A stretch of 64,000 nucleotides of DNA from Spiroplasma endosymbiont of Nebria brevicollis (GCF_964030895.1 NZ_OZ034986.1:1364001-1428000), one strand, 5' to 3'. Shown: positions 32,879-43,690, counted from the stretch's first letter. The notes: generated from the letters alone by a model not told the origin. Made by a program: numbers and translations.

Positions 32879-32971
32879 CTTATTGCTACTGTAAGTAGCA
32901 ATAAGGCCTATACGTAGTAGATAGTAAATATTTAGTATAAGCCTTATCACTTACAGTGATAAGGCTTATAC
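32879..32971 (+). repeat. Tandem hairpin pair, copy A
   Basis: Hairpin 1: 11-bp stem CTTATTGCTAC with 5-nt loop, 32879-32905. Hairpin 2: 16-bp perfect stem GTATAAGCCTTATCAC with 5-nt loop, 32935-32971. TATACGTA lies between them and GAAAGG follows. The same layout precedes the prophage early genes (54825-54917). Probably a regulatory or replication element of a mobile unit. Confidence 0.6.
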
Positions 32972-33000
32972 ATAATAGAAAGGTTAGAAAGGAATATATG

Positions 33001-33587
33001 ACAACTATTAATTTAGAATTAAAAAGTAAAATTAAAGAAACAGATAAAGGTATATTATTAGAAATTGGTGAATATGAAACATGATTTTCTATTCAATATA
33101 CTAACATTATGATATTAAAATAAATAGTTTAAAAGATTTAAATTGACAAAATCCTAATTTAATAATTGCAGGTGATGGTGCATTATCAATAAGAGCAATG
33201 GCTAAATTATTAGGTGGTTATTATATATTAGATAAATTTCATGCTTTTAGTTATCTTTGAAAATCATTTGTTGGTAAAAGGGGAAAGAAAAAAGAATCTA
33301 CTGATTGAAATAAATATATAGATACATCAATTAATTTTGCTAATGGTAATTATAATCAATTTATTAATATTTTAGAAAATAATGTTGATAAAAAAACATT
33401 TAATTATTTTAAAAATAATAATCAAGGTATTGTAAATCAAAATAAAGATTGAAATATTGGTTGTAGTGCTGAAAGTGATGTTTATCATTTTTTAAAATCT
33501 TGTACTAATGGTGCAAAAATATATAATTATCAAACTTTAAATAATATGTTAATTGCAAAAGCAAATTATTTAAATAAGAGAATTTAA
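33001..33587 (+). pseudogene. Mbov_0401-like ICE transposase-like protein, truncated
   Basis: ATG 33001 follows GAAAGG and the hairpin pair. The first 40 codons form the N-terminus, then the frame shifts near 33118 and a large internal part is missing. The C-terminal 155 residues follow: LIIAGDGALSIRAMAKLLGG, YILDKFHAFSYL, KRGKKKEST. This is closely similar to the minus-strand copy at 50756-51782. This group (called Mbov_0401 family, related to UPF0236/ISLre2 transposases) is linked to mobile elements in mollicutes. An internally deleted, inactive copy. Confidence 0.7.
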
Positions 33588-33774
33588 TTTTTTAAAATTT
33601 AATATTTGTAAAAACTAATTATTAAGATTAGGATTTTTTTGTTATTTATTTATAAAATACTAGTTTATATTTATGGTATTTAAAATGATATATGATATAA
33701 TTAAAGTAAAAAAATATAGGATTTGTAAGTTAATATTGTTTAAGTTATATAATTCTATACGATAAACTTATACG
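33588..33774. other. Junction between mobile element and jag stub
   Basis: AT-rich sequence after the transposase-like gene, ending where jag homology starts abruptly. No gene is seen. The element boundary must lie in this stretch. Confidence 0.4.
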
Positions 33775-33936
33775 GCCAATATTCAAGCCCCTTATCATTT
33801 TGAAGCGATGTCCAATAATCAACGTAAAATAATTCATGAATTAGTAAAAAAAATTGATGGAATTGTAAGTTATTCATTAGGTGCTGGTCAAGAACGTCAT
33901 GTGGTAATCAAATCAGAAAATTTAGAACAACCCTAG
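33775..33936 (+). pseudogene. jag: C-terminal stub of Jag/KhpB (R3H domain)
   Basis: A frame without start encodes 53 residues with the R3H pattern: FEAMSNNQRKIIHELV, then GIVSYSLGAGQERHVVIKS. Jag (KhpB) is an RNA-binding protein whose gene normally lies between yidC and mnmE. Here mnmE follows 39 nt later as expected, but the first three quarters of jag and yidC are gone, replaced by mobile-element sequence. Spacing shows the native jag-mnmE junction is preserved. Confidence 0.75.
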
Positions 33937-33975
33937 GGTTTAAATCTTTAGGTTGTTTAACATAAGAGGAAAAAA

Positions 33976-35331
33976 ATGTTAAATGAAACAATTGTCACAA
34001 TAGCGACTGCCCAATTAAATCAAGCTATAAGTATTATCAGAATTTCTGGTAATGATACTTATGAATTTTTAAATAAAGTTTTTGATAAAGATATTTTAAA
34101 ACAAAAAGGACATACTTTAAAAACTGGATATATTGTTGACTATGATGGTAATAAAATTGATCAAGTTGTTCTTGCATGTTATCGTGCACCTAAGTCATTT
34201 ACTGGTGAAGAGACAATTGAAATTAATTGTCATGGTGGCGTTTTAATTACCCAAAAAATACTACAATTATTGCTAACTACAGGTATGAGAATGGCCACTA
34301 GAGGCGAATTTACGAGACGCGCATACCTAAATGACAAAATTGATTTGATTGAATCAGAGGCTATTAATGATTTAATTATGGCAGAAAATGATAGTACTTT
34401 AAAAGTTGCTATCAATAGTTTAAGTGGTAAAACAAAAATATTAATTAATGAGTTGTCTGCTGAACTATTAACATTAATTGCTAATATTACTGTTAATATT
34501 GATTATCCTGAATACGATGGAATAGAACAGACAACAATTGAAAATGTTATGCCTTTAGTTGAAAAATTTTTGAATAAAATTGAAGTTATTAAAGAACATA
34601 GTAAAATTGCAAAAATTATTAAAGAAGGTATTAATACTGTTATTATTGGAAAACCAAATGTTGGTAAATCTTCATTATTAAACGCTTTATTAAACGAAGA
34701 TAAAGCTATTGTTTCTAATCAGGCAGGAACAACTCGTGATTTAGTTGAAGGTAAAATTAATTTAGGTGATATTACTTTAAATTTAATTGACACAGCAGGA
34801 ATTCGCGATACATTAAATGATATTGAAAAAGCAGGAATTAACAAATCACATGATGCCTTAAATAATGCTGATTTAATAATACTAGTATTGGATGGTTCAA
34901 AACCTCTAACTATTCAAGATAAAAAATTATTATCATTAGTTAAAAATAAAAATTATCTTATTGCTATTAATAAAATAGATTTAGGGTTAAAATTAAAACT
35001 AGACGTTAAAAATAAATTTAATGTAGTTAAAATTAGTGCAATTAATAAAGAAATTACTAATTTAATTTCAGATATAAAAAATAAAATTATAACTACCGAA
35101 ATTAATTTTAGTAAAGAATTAATCCTTGCCAATACTAGACAATTAGCGTATTTAGATGAAATTGAAATTAGCATTAAAAATGCTTTAGAAGATTTAAAAT
35201 CTTATATTTCAATTGATTTAATCATTGTCCATTTGCAAAAGGCATGAAATACAATTTTGCAAATGCAAGGTAAAAAATTTGAAACTAATTTATTAGATGA
35301 AATTTTTAAAAGATTTTGTTTGGGAAAATAG
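33976..35331 (+). CDS. mnmE: tRNA modification GTPase MnmE
   Basis: 451 residues, ATG 33976 with AAGAGGA before it. N-terminal folate-binding domain (TIATAQLNQAISIIRISG), helical domain, and inserted G domain: G1 GKPNVGKSS, G2 GTTRD, G3 DTAG, G4 NKID. Ends in the C-terminal FCLGK, whose Cys is the family hallmark. With MnmG it installs the 5-carboxymethylaminomethyl group on wobble uridine of tRNAs. Upstream is a jag stub; downstream tatD follows after 19 nt. Confidence 0.97.
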
Positions 35332-35350
35332 AAATAAGGAAGGTAAAAAT

Positions 35351-36196
35351 ATGGCGAATAATGGGATTTTTGATACTCACTGTCATTTAATGTCAGAACA
35401 TTATGTTGAAGATGAGGTTTCAAAATTATTAAAAGATGCTTATTTGACGGGCGTAGGTAGTATTTTAAATGTTGGCTTTACTTTAAAAACTAGTCAAGAT
35501 GCAGTTAGTCAAGTTAGTGAATTTGAAAACGATGAAAAAATACCTCGACTTTATGCAGCTGTTGGAATTCACCCAACAGAAGTTGTTGAATTTGAAAACG
35601 ATGAAAAAACTAATGTAATGTTAGAATTGAAAAAATTGATTCAAACTGGCAAAGTAATTGCTATTGGCGAAATTGGACTAGATTATTTTCATAAATTTAC
35701 TACTCCTGAAAAACAAAAAAAATGATTTATTGAACAATTAAAATTAGCTAAAGAACATCAGTTACCAGTATTGTTACATATTCGTGATGCTTTTGAAGAT
35801 GCATTTCAAATTATTAAAAATCAAAATATTACTCGTGGTATATTGCATTGTTTTACAGGAACAAAAGAAATAGCTGATAAATTTATCAAACAAGGATTTT
35901 ATATTTCATTTGCTGGTAATGTGACTTATAAAAATGCTGTTAATTTACAAGCAGTAGTTAAAACTATTCCTATGAATAGAATTTTAGTTGAAACTGATGC
36001 ACCATATTTAACACCAGAACCAAAAAGAGGAAGAAATCCTAAAAAGGGTTTAACAGTTAACAATCCAGAAAATATTATTTTTACAGTTAAAAAAATTGCT
36101 GAGTTAAAAAATATTCCTAAACAAGTTGAAAGTGTCATTAATGCGACCCGCGAAAACGCTTTTAATATTTTTAAATTAAATAACGAGACTGAATAA
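35351..36196 (+). CDS. TatD family metal-dependent hydrolase
   Basis: 281 residues, ATG 35351 after GGAAGG. TIM-barrel DNase/phosphoesterase with metal ligands in FDTHCH, the Glu in AIGEIGLDY, HIRDA, LHCFTG and the final Asp in VETDAPYL. Members cleave DNA 3' ends. Family member likely TatD/YcfH type; housekeeping. Followed immediately by the DJ-1 gene. Confidence 0.93.
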
Positions 36197-36197
36197 T

Positions 36198-36752
36198 ATG
36201 GAAATGAAAGCAGCCATTTTTTTAGCAACTGGATATGAAATGGGTGAAGCAATAATCACTATTGATTTGTTAAGAAGAACTAATATAACAGTTGATATTA
36301 TTAGCATTGAAAATGATTTAGCAGTCACATCAAGTCATAATGTTAAAATTAATTGTGAAAAATTTATTGATAAAATTAATTTTAAAGAATATAAAATGTT
36401 AGTTTTACCAGGTGGTAATTTAGGTGTTGAAAATTTAAATAAAAAACAATTATTAAAATCTAAATTAATAGAATTTGCTAAAGATAATAATAAAATTATC
36501 GCCGCTATTTGTGGAGCACCACAAATTCTTGGTCAATTAAATTTGTTAGATAATAAAGTAATTACTGATTATCCAGGAGCAAGTATGGGATTAAATAATA
36601 GTAAAATTGATTTAAAGAAAAAAGTAGTTGTTGATGGTAACATTATTACTGGTAGATCATTAGGATGTGTTTTTGAATTTGGCTTAACTATCATTGAAAA
36701 ATTTTTAAATAAAAATTCAAGTGAAAATGTAAAATTAAAACTTGTTATGTAA
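36198..36752 (+). CDS. DJ-1/PfpI family protein
   Basis: 184 residues, starting 1 nt after the tatD stop, so translationally coupled. Marks of the DJ-1 branch: Glu in ATGYEMGEA, the nucleophile elbow AAICGAP with reactive Cys about residue 105, LPGGNLG, and DYPGA. Members act as redox-sensitive glyoxalase/deglycase-like or chaperone proteins; the exact activity is debated. Ends in a strong terminator. Confidence 0.9.
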   Translation: MEMKAAIFLATGYEMGEAIITIDLLRRTNITVDIISIENDLAVTSSHNVKINCEKFIDKINFKEYKMLVLPGGNLGVENLNKKQLLKSKLIEFAKDNNKIIAAICGAPQILGQLNLLDNKVITDYPGASMGLNNSKIDLKKKVVVDGNIITGRSLGCVFEFGLTIIEKFLNKNSSENVKLKLVM

Positions 36753-36771
36753 TTTATTAACATAACAAGTT
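36739..36771 (+). terminator. Intrinsic terminator after DJ-1 gene
   Basis: A 12-bp stem AACTTGTTATGT with its complement, 9-nt loop, then GTTTTATTT. The left arm overlaps the last codons of the gene. Confidence 0.85.
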
Positions 36772-36774
36772 GTT

Positions 36775-36921
36775 TTATTTATAATAATAGTAGGCAATAG
36801 TGTATAGTTTGAACGTAATTGTGTTAAAAAAATATAAAAATTTATTTTTATATTTTTTTAAAAACTCTTTTTTATCATCTGTTAAAATGCTATTTTTTAA
36901 TAACCTCTGTATTTTTTGCAT
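36775..36921 (-). CDS. Possible 48-residue small protein
   Basis: A minus-strand frame with AAGGAGC about 10 nt before ATG 36921. The product is basic with aromatic end (MQKIQRLLKN, ending YYYYK). Conflicts: it overlaps a T-rich hairpin region and has no homologue I know. Listed because the ribosome site is good. Confidence 0.3.
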   Translation of the reverse strand: MQKIQRLLKNSILTDDKKEFLKKYKNKFLYFFNTITFKLYTIAYYYYK

Positions 36922-37065
36922 TATGTGAATGCTCCTTAGAAAATAATATACTATTATTATAACAATTTTATTAATGTATTTTATAAAAAAAGATGATATA
37001 AATTTTTTATTATAAAATGTATAATATGAAAAAAATTAAACTATTTCAAGATTAGGAGAATAGGC

Positions 37066-37356
37066 ATGTTAAATAAAAATAAAATAATTTCTTTAGGCTT
37101 AATAATAGGGATGATAATGTCATTAGTTATATTTATGACCTGTATTATTTATGGAATTATTATAATCATTAGTTATTTTTCCCCCAATGTGATTTTAATA
37201 ATTGTTTTTGGATTATTTCAAATAGTGCCATTTTTGTTATGTTTAAATAGTTATCTTAATCATGAACAACGACTATTTGTTACAGGTTTAGTCAGTTTAA
37301 TTTCATTTGTAATTCCTGGAGTTGTGATTTTAATAGGATATTTTATTAAAAATTAA
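37066..37356 (+). CDS. Small membrane protein, three transmembrane helices
   Basis: 96 residues, ATG 37066 after AGGAG. Three hydrophobic stretches (about residues 8-35, 40-60, 70-93) with short loops (NHEQRLF between the second and third). No charged motif. Similar in size to many small Spiroplasma membrane proteins of unknown role. Stand-alone gene, convergent with the mreB operon, from which a shared bidirectional terminator separates it. Confidence 0.6.
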   Translation: MLNKNKIISLGLIIGMIMSLVIFMTCIIYGIIIIISYFSPNVILIIVFGLFQIVPFLLCLNSYLNHEQRLFVTGLVSLISFVIPGVVILIGYFIKN

Positions 37357-37400
37357 ATTTAATCGTTAAGAGACTGTTAAATTAATCTTAATCACAAAAT

Positions 37401-37429
37401 AAAAAATGAATTCAATGAATTCATTTTTT
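37401..37429. terminator. Bidirectional terminator
   Basis: AAAAAATGAATTC and its complement with a 3-nt loop. A-run on the left and T-run on the right serve both strands. It lies between the small membrane protein (plus) and the mreB gene (minus). Confidence 0.85.
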
Positions 37430-37444
37430 ATTAGTTTGTTGAAT

Positions 37445-38686
37445 TTACAATGTTTCTTCATCCTTTGTAAGAATTTCACGATTAGGGTCTTGTTCTGCTA
37501 ATATTTGTTTGTAAATTGTATCACGGTATTTTACACAACCATCGATAACATTATCTAAAGGATTTTCAGCAACACGAACTTCGAAAATATCTCCTTCGTA
37601 TTTTTGACGAATTGGTTTAGTTCCACCTTTACCAGTAACTTCAATAAAGTATTCTTTAGCCAATTCTTCTTTAATAAAATCATTAATTTTTCTAATGTAG
37701 GCTCCACCACCACAAATAGTGATTCCTTTACCTTTTTTCTTTAAGTCACTAACACTACCAGGTGCTCTTTCTCCTGAAGTTCTTAGTACTCGACGAATTG
37801 CTGGAATAATTTCAAGTCTAAACTGAACTTGCATAACATTTTCACGAATTTCTTCTGGTGTGATTTCAATAGTTTTAGAAATAGACATTGTTTCACCTGG
37901 TTGCGAATCTAGCCTAGGTAATGAAACACCTGAAATTGTGTATGGTTTTTCATCTTGGTATTTCAATAGTGAACCGATATTTTTTTTAATATCTTCAGCT
38001 TCTTTAGTACCAATTTTTAAAGCATGTTTTGAAGCGATATATTCACTAATTTTGTTAGTTAAGTAGTCTCCAGCACAATTCGTTGTATAAGAGTATAGAA
38101 TTGAGTCATTACTAATAATAGCAATATCAGTACTTCCACCACCAATATCAACACACATGATAGCAGTTCCAAAAATATCTTGTCCAGACCCTAAGGCAGC
38201 CATTTTAACTTCTTCTTGAACAAAACCACGAAGTGCTCCTAATTGGTGAACGATATTCTCTAACGCTTCTCTTTGAACTGAGTTAATTTCACTTGGTGTC
38301 GCCATTAAAACAATTAAGTTACGATTCTTCTCTTTTCCAGCGTCTCCACCTTTAATTTCAAGTCTGAAATCACTAAATATTTTACCAAGAATACGTTTTA
38401 AAGCATCAGGATCAGCAATGTTACCATCACGAACTGGACGTTTAATAACAACGTTTTCATTAGTTTTGTCAATTAAATCTTTAGCATCTTGACCAAATAA
38501 AATCACGTTTTTTTCATAATCTTCAGCAAGATAAGTTGGAGCATCATAAGTAAGACCAATATTAACATAACGTGCTTTAAAATTTTCTGTACCAACATCT
38601 AAAGCTAATCAATTATAATCATTAATAGATTTTATTCCTTGTTTTTTATTTAAATTTTCTTTGGGTTTTTTATCAAATAATCCCAT
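37445..38686 (-). CDS. mreB: MreB-like actin homologue, longer paralogue
   Basis: 413 residues, ATG 38686 after GGAGGAGA. It has a 25-residue N-terminal extension (MGLFDKKPKENLNKK) before the actin phosphate-1 loop ALDVGTENFKA, then MATPSEI, phosphate-2 VDIGGGSTDIA, and adenosine motif ICGGGAYI. The C-terminus is longer than in typical MreB (about 340). Spiroplasma has several MreB paralogues that form the ribbon driving helicity and kinking motility. This one is downstream of a second paralogue (33-nt gap). Which numbered paralogue it is needs an alignment. Confidence 0.92.
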
Positions 38687-38719
38687 GTTATATCTCCTCC
38701 TTTGTTGTATCTCTTAAAA

Positions 38720-39889
38720 CTATTTACTTGGTCTGATATAACCATTAGTATATAAGTCTTTTTTATGTGTTTCATAACTTTGTGTACCTTTGATAACACA
38801 TTCTTTAGGACTATTAGCAGAAACTACATGTTCCATGTTTAAACGTTTTTTTAGATAAGTAGTAATGTTTTGTAATAAAGCACCACCACCAGTAATTACT
38901 AATCCTTTGTCCATAATCATTTTTGAGAAGGCAGCACCCGCTTTATCGATAATATCTTCACATAATTTAACAATTGGTTCAAATGCTTCGGTAACTGCTT
39001 TAGCAACTTCTTGTTTAGAAATGATAATTTGTTCAGGCTTTTTAGTTTTTGTACTTTTTCCATGAATAGTAAGACGGTGTTCACTGTCTTTATCCCCATC
39101 TATTCAAATCCCAGCACCCATTTTAGCTTTTTCTGCTTCTTCAGAACTTAAGGTCATATAGTGCATTTTTTCAAAGTGAGCCTTAATACCGGCTTCAATT
39201 GCGTTACCAGCAACTGGAATTGAATCTTGAACAATAACTTCACCACTTGATAAAATAGCACAGTCAGATGTTCCACCACCAATATCAAGTACAAATACTC
39301 CTGATGCATCTCAAAGACTTAATCCAGCACCAATAGCAGCTAGTTTAACTTCTGGAACAATAACTACTTTTTCAGCATTCATTGAATAGGTTAATGCTAA
39401 TTTTTCTTCATGACTAAGGTTTCGGTCAACGGATAAATATCTTTTTGGAAATTTATCACTAAAAATCGGAATTTTAGCACTTTTTTTACCTTCAAGAATT
39501 TCCTTTAAAACTGTTCTATCTAATTTAAAGACTTTAGAAGGAATAGCTACAAGTGCAACTGATTTTTGTCAAATTTTTTCCCCTTTCACGTCAACAATTT
39601 GTGTAAAAATTTCAGTTAATAGAGCAATTAGAGCATTATTATCACTAATAACTCCGTTTGACATAGGTTCTCTAAAAATTTTATTTGCTGGAGTTTTTTC
39701 TTTCATTACTAAAGCTGCTTCTCCAATAAATACTTCTCCATTTTCAGTATCAAAAACAATAGCAGCTGCTTGTTTGTAAACTTCACGACCATTAACTCTG
39801 ACAATTAAGTTTCTTGTTCCTAAGTCTAGAGAAACAATATTAATTAAATCATCATTTAGTTCGTTAGCAACGTCATTTTTTGTTGCCAT
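38720..39889 (-). CDS. mreB: MreB-like actin homologue, upstream paralogue
   Basis: 389 residues, ATG 39889 with GGAGATG upstream. Phosphate-1 SLDLGTRNLIV, AIPSKVF, phosphate-2 LDIGGGTSDCA, adenosine motif ITGGGALL. The region EQIIISKQEVAKAV follows the usual MreB layout, and the C-terminus is short and basic (GYIRPSK). It probably co-polymerises or works alongside the neighbouring paralogue. First gene of the two-gene operon; promoters should lie in the spacer shared with rsmA. Confidence 0.92.
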
Positions 39890-40068
39890 ATAAAAATCAT
39901 CTCCTTTTCCACTCAATTTAATATTTATATATTAACTTGATATATGTTAATATTACCACAAGTAGAATTACTAGTAGTGAAATTAGCATTTCCAATGATT
40001 AAATAAACATTTGTTTAGTTATTACTAGTATGTATATAAGAAATAAAAAAAGAATTGGGGGACTAAGA

Positions 40069-40908
40069 ATGGATAATCCAAAAACTTTATTAAAAAAATA
40101 TGATTTGCATGCTGTTAAAAAATTTGGTCAAAATTTTTTAACAGATAATAATATTGTTGTAAAAATTGCTAAAACTAGTAATTGTAGCAATACTGATGGG
40201 ATATTAGAAATTGGTCCTGGTCTGGGTCATTTGACTAATGAATTAGTTAATCATGCCCAAAAAGTAGTGACTATTGAGATTGATAAAAAATTAATTCCAG
40301 TTTTACATTCGCAACTAAGTAATTATGATAATTTATTGATAGTTAATGAAGATTTTTTAAAACTGGACTTAAGAAAATTAATTACCAGTGAGTTTAAAAA
40401 TATTCATAATATTCATGTTGTAGCTAATTTACCTTACTATATTACTTCACAAATTGTTTTAAAATTATTAGAAAATGTTGATTTATTTACTTCATTCACT
40501 TTAACAATGCAAAAAGAAGTTGCACAAAGATTTTGTGCAAAACCTAAAACTAAGGAATATAGTAATTTATCAATTATGTGTCAATTTTATTGTGATGTTA
40601 AAATTGCTTTTGATATTAGTCCTACTAGTTTTACCCCTATACCCAATGTTGTTAGTAGTGTTGTTTATTTTAAAGTTAATCCAAAAATGAAATTGGAACA
40701 ATCGGTAATTTTTTGAAAATTTGTTCGCAGTTGTTTTGTTAATAAAAGAAAAACATTGGCTAATAATGTTGGTGTTTATTTAAATGATAAAGAAAAAGCC
40801 GTTAGTTTTATTAATGACTTATCTTGACCTTCAACAATCCGAGCTGAAGAATTAGATTTTCCTATGTTTTATGAATTGTTTAATGTTATTAACAATAATT
40901 CTTACTAG
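40069..40908 (+). CDS. rsmA: 16S rRNA dimethyladenosine transferase
   Basis: 279 residues. ATG 40069 is chosen because GGGGGA lies just before it; an in-frame ATG at 40030 has no ribosome site. SAM motif EIGPGLGHLT, substrate motif NLPYYI, and VVKI/KFGQNFL start typical of KsgA. TGA at 40714 is Trp (FWKFVRSCF). Dimethylates two adjacent adenines in the helix 45 loop of 16S rRNA. Divergent from the mreB operon. Confidence 0.96.
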
Positions 40909-40975
40909 TTTTTAATTATGATAGAATAAATTAAACTAAATTTATTGAATATGAGGGGTAGTGTTCTATAAAAAT

Positions 40976-41002
40976 AAATTTACACATAATTCTCGACTTA
41001 AC
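40976..41002 (+). repeat. Dispersed 27-nt repeat, copy 1
   Basis: Begins AAATTTACACATAATTCTCG and ends ACTTAAC. It differs at only a few positions from 49364-49390, in the same orientation. Both copies lie between genes; probably the end of a lost insertion element. Confidence 0.5.
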
Positions 41003-41129
41003 AGTTATAATTCATAAATACTCTATCTAAGTTTTAATTTGAATGTACTAATGATAATAAAAATTGTATAATGAAATTATGAAAATTTTTGTTTTTTTGT
41101 TAATAAAGGAAAGTAAAGGAGAAAATGGA

Positions 41130-42125
41130 ATGAATAATAAAGATAACATAATAGTATTTGGTTTAAGTGCTAGTCAAAAATTTACACAAGAAGTTTGTAA
41201 AAAATTAGGAATTAATCCTGGCAAAGTAGAAGTTAGTCGCTTTGCTGATGGTGAATTTAATATTCAATCAATAACTTCAGTTCGTGGAAAGGTGGTTTAT
41301 ATTATCCAATCAACATCACCACCAACGAATGATAATTTAATGGAATTATTAATTTTTATTGACGTTTGTGTTCGCGCTTCTGCTGAAAAAATTCATGCCG
41401 TAATACCTTATTTTGGTTATGCTCGTCAAGATCGTAAACAAGGTGGAAGACAACCTATCACTTGTAAATTAGTAGCTAATATGCTGACTGTAGCGGGTGT
41501 AAATCGTGTGATTACAGTTGATTTACATTCACCACAAGAACAAGGTTTTTTTGATGTACCAATGGATGATTTACGTGCAACACAAGATTTAGCATCTTAT
41601 TTAATAGATGAAAGTTTAACTGATTTAGTAGTGGTATCTCCAGATCATGGCGGCGTAACACGTGCTAGAAGATTAGCTAATTACTTGAGTGCACCTTTAG
41701 CTATTATTGATAAAAGACGTTCACAGCCCAATAAAAGTGAAGTTAAATTTGTTTTAGGTGATGTTAAAGATAAAAACGCTATCATCATTGATGATATGAT
41801 TGATACAGGTGGGACTATTATTAATGCTGCTAAAGCTATCAAAGAGCACGGGGCAAAATCAGTTTATATTTTAGCAACTCACGGTATTTTTAGTGGTGAA
41901 GCGTCAGCAAAATTAAAACAAGCATTTGAAGAAGACATTGTCAAAGAAGTAGTTATTACTAATACTATTGAAATTACTCCAGAAAGAAATTTTGCAGGCT
42001 TAAAAGTTATCTCAATTGCTGATTTTATTGCTAAGATGATTGATGCTTCTGTTAATAATAAGTCATTAACTAAAGTTTATGATGATAAAACTAATGAACT
42101 AATTAAAAAGATTAATAAAAAATAA
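41130..42125 (+). CDS. prs: Ribose-phosphate pyrophosphokinase
   Basis: 331 residues, ATG 41130 preceded by AAAGGAG at 9 nt; an in-frame ATG at 41064 lacks a site. Motifs: FADGE, YIIQSTSPP, GYARQDRK, metal His in VDLHSPQEQGFF, PRPP loop IIDDMIDTGGT. Makes PRPP for purine, pyrimidine and NAD salvage. Forms an operon with pth (18-nt gap). Confidence 0.96.
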   Translation: MNNKDNIIVFGLSASQKFTQEVCKKLGINPGKVEVSRFADGEFNIQSITSVRGKVVYIIQSTSPPTNDNLMELLIFIDVCVRASAEKIHAVIPYFGYARQDRKQGGRQPITCKLVANMLTVAGVNRVITVDLHSPQEQGFFDVPMDDLRATQDLASYLIDESLTDLVVVSPDHGGVTRARRLANYLSAPLAIIDKRRSQPNKSEVKFVLGDVKDKNAIIIDDMIDTGGTIINAAKAIKEHGAKSVYILATHGIFSGEASAKLKQAFEEDIVKEVVITNTIEITPERNFAGLKVISIADFIAKMIDASVNNKSLTKVYDDKTNELIKKINKK

Positions 42126-42143
42126 AAAAAGGAATTGTTAAAG

Positions 42144-42719
42144 ATGAAGTTAGTGGTTGGTTTAGGAAATCCTGGTAAACAATATGAATTAACACGTCAT
42201 AATATCGGTTTTATTATTGTTGATATGGTTTGTAAAAACTTAAAAATTAATATTAATCAAAATAAATTTGATGGAGAATATGTAAAAACAGTGGTTAACA
42301 ATCAAGATGTTATTTTTTTAAAACCATTAACTTTTATGAATCTATCAGGTAGATGTGTTAGTAAATTTATGAATTATTTTAAAATTCAACCCCAAGATGT
42401 TTTAATTATTCATGATGAAGTTGATTTAAATTTTGGTCAATTTCAATATAAACAAAATTTTAGTGCTGCTGGTCATAATGGTATTAAAAGTATTTTTCAT
42501 GTAACAAATAATAAAACTTATCAACGTTTAAGAATTGGTGTTGGCAAAAATCCCTATTTTAGTACTGCTGATTGAGTTTTAAGTAATTTTAGTAAAATTG
42601 AACTTGATAGTATTAAAAATGATGAAGATTTTTTAGTAGAAAGTATTATTGCTTGAATTACTAAAGATAAGTTTGAAGATATTATGAATAAGTATAATAG
42701 ACATATTCTGAAACTTTAA
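42144..42719 (+). CDS. pth: Peptidyl-tRNA hydrolase
   Basis: 191 residues, ATG 42144 with AAGGAAT upstream; the earlier ATG at 42135 is less well spaced. VGLGNPGKQYELTRHN carries the catalytic His; then LKPLTFMNLSG, HDEVDL with the catalytic Asp, and AGHNGIKS. A TGA Trp is near 42573. Frees tRNA from dropped-off peptidyl-tRNA. Downstream of prs. Confidence 0.95.
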
Positions 42720-42740
42720 AATTTGTTTTGTCAATAGACA

Positions 42741-43690
42741 TTAGTTAGATAAAGAAATTAGAAGAATTAAATTTAAATATATTTGAGAGATATGTCTACA
42801 ATTAAGTGCACCTTTTAATATTTCTTTTTTATAGTTCTTTTCTAAATTTGGAATATAAGCGCGTCTATAATTTTCTATTTTTTCAATATTAATAATATGG
42901 ATATCACTATAGTTTCTATCAAATCTTATATATGAAGTTTTAGGTAAGACTTTTATATTAATTTCTATATAATTTTTTTCATGTTTCTTTGGTTTTTGAG
43001 TTGTTAATCTAATGAAAAAAATATATCTTTCATCAATTTTGATTAAGGGTAGTAATAAAGAAAATTTTTCATCATTTAAAGTATCCTTATTATCAATAAA
43101 GATAGAACAATTTTTACCATTTTTATAGCAACTTTCTTTATAAAAATGAATTATTTCTTTTAGTTCTTCCTCATCTTCATTGTTATGTCTTATATCAAAA
43201 GAAAAATTCATTTTATTTTGTTTAGAATCTTTCTTTCTTTCTGTTCAGAATTTTCTTCAAGATGGGCACTTAATATGGATTTCTTCACTAAGTTGTTGAA
43301 CATTTTTAACTTCTAAAATATAATTTGTTATTTCTTCTAATATTTCCTTATCAGTTTCGGAAAAATAATCTCAATTAAAATACTTTTTATAGTTTTTATC
43401 TTTTAAAAAAAACATAATAGCATTATTTTCTGTTATATATTTCATAAAACTATATGGAATTGGCCCATTTTCTAATGCTTGAAAATCCAACATAAAAAAA
43501 TGGTTAGCATATTTTTGTGCTGCTCTTAATTCTAAAAGTGAAATAAATTTACAAATAAAAGTTTTATATAGATGAGGTTTATTTATTTCACTTGATTTTC
43601 CTAATAAATATAATATTGACATTTCTATTTTAGTAGCTTCAATTAATGGAATATTTAAATATTCTGCTAAACTACTTATTTTTTTTCCAT
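42741..43690 (-). pseudogene. Panacea (SocA/GepA-like) domain protein with A-run frameshift
   Basis: One continuous minus-strand frame, reading TGA as Trp, from about 43678 to TAA 42741. The first 110 residues resemble the Panacea antitoxin domain: LLGKSSEINKPHLY, YANHFFMLDFQALENGPIPY (GPI/GPV turn), then an acidic helix FSETDKEILEEITNYI. The last 150 residues are beta-rich (LLLPLIKIDERYIFFI, YIEINIKVLPKTSYI) and could be a second domain. A good AGGTG site and ATG lie at 43690, but an A8 run (43679-43686) puts that start one base out of frame. A length change there would switch the gene on. Confidence 0.5.

Noticed and set aside
32879-32971. CRISPR array
   Set aside because: Only two hairpins of different sequence; no repeated unit with regular spacers and no cas genes.
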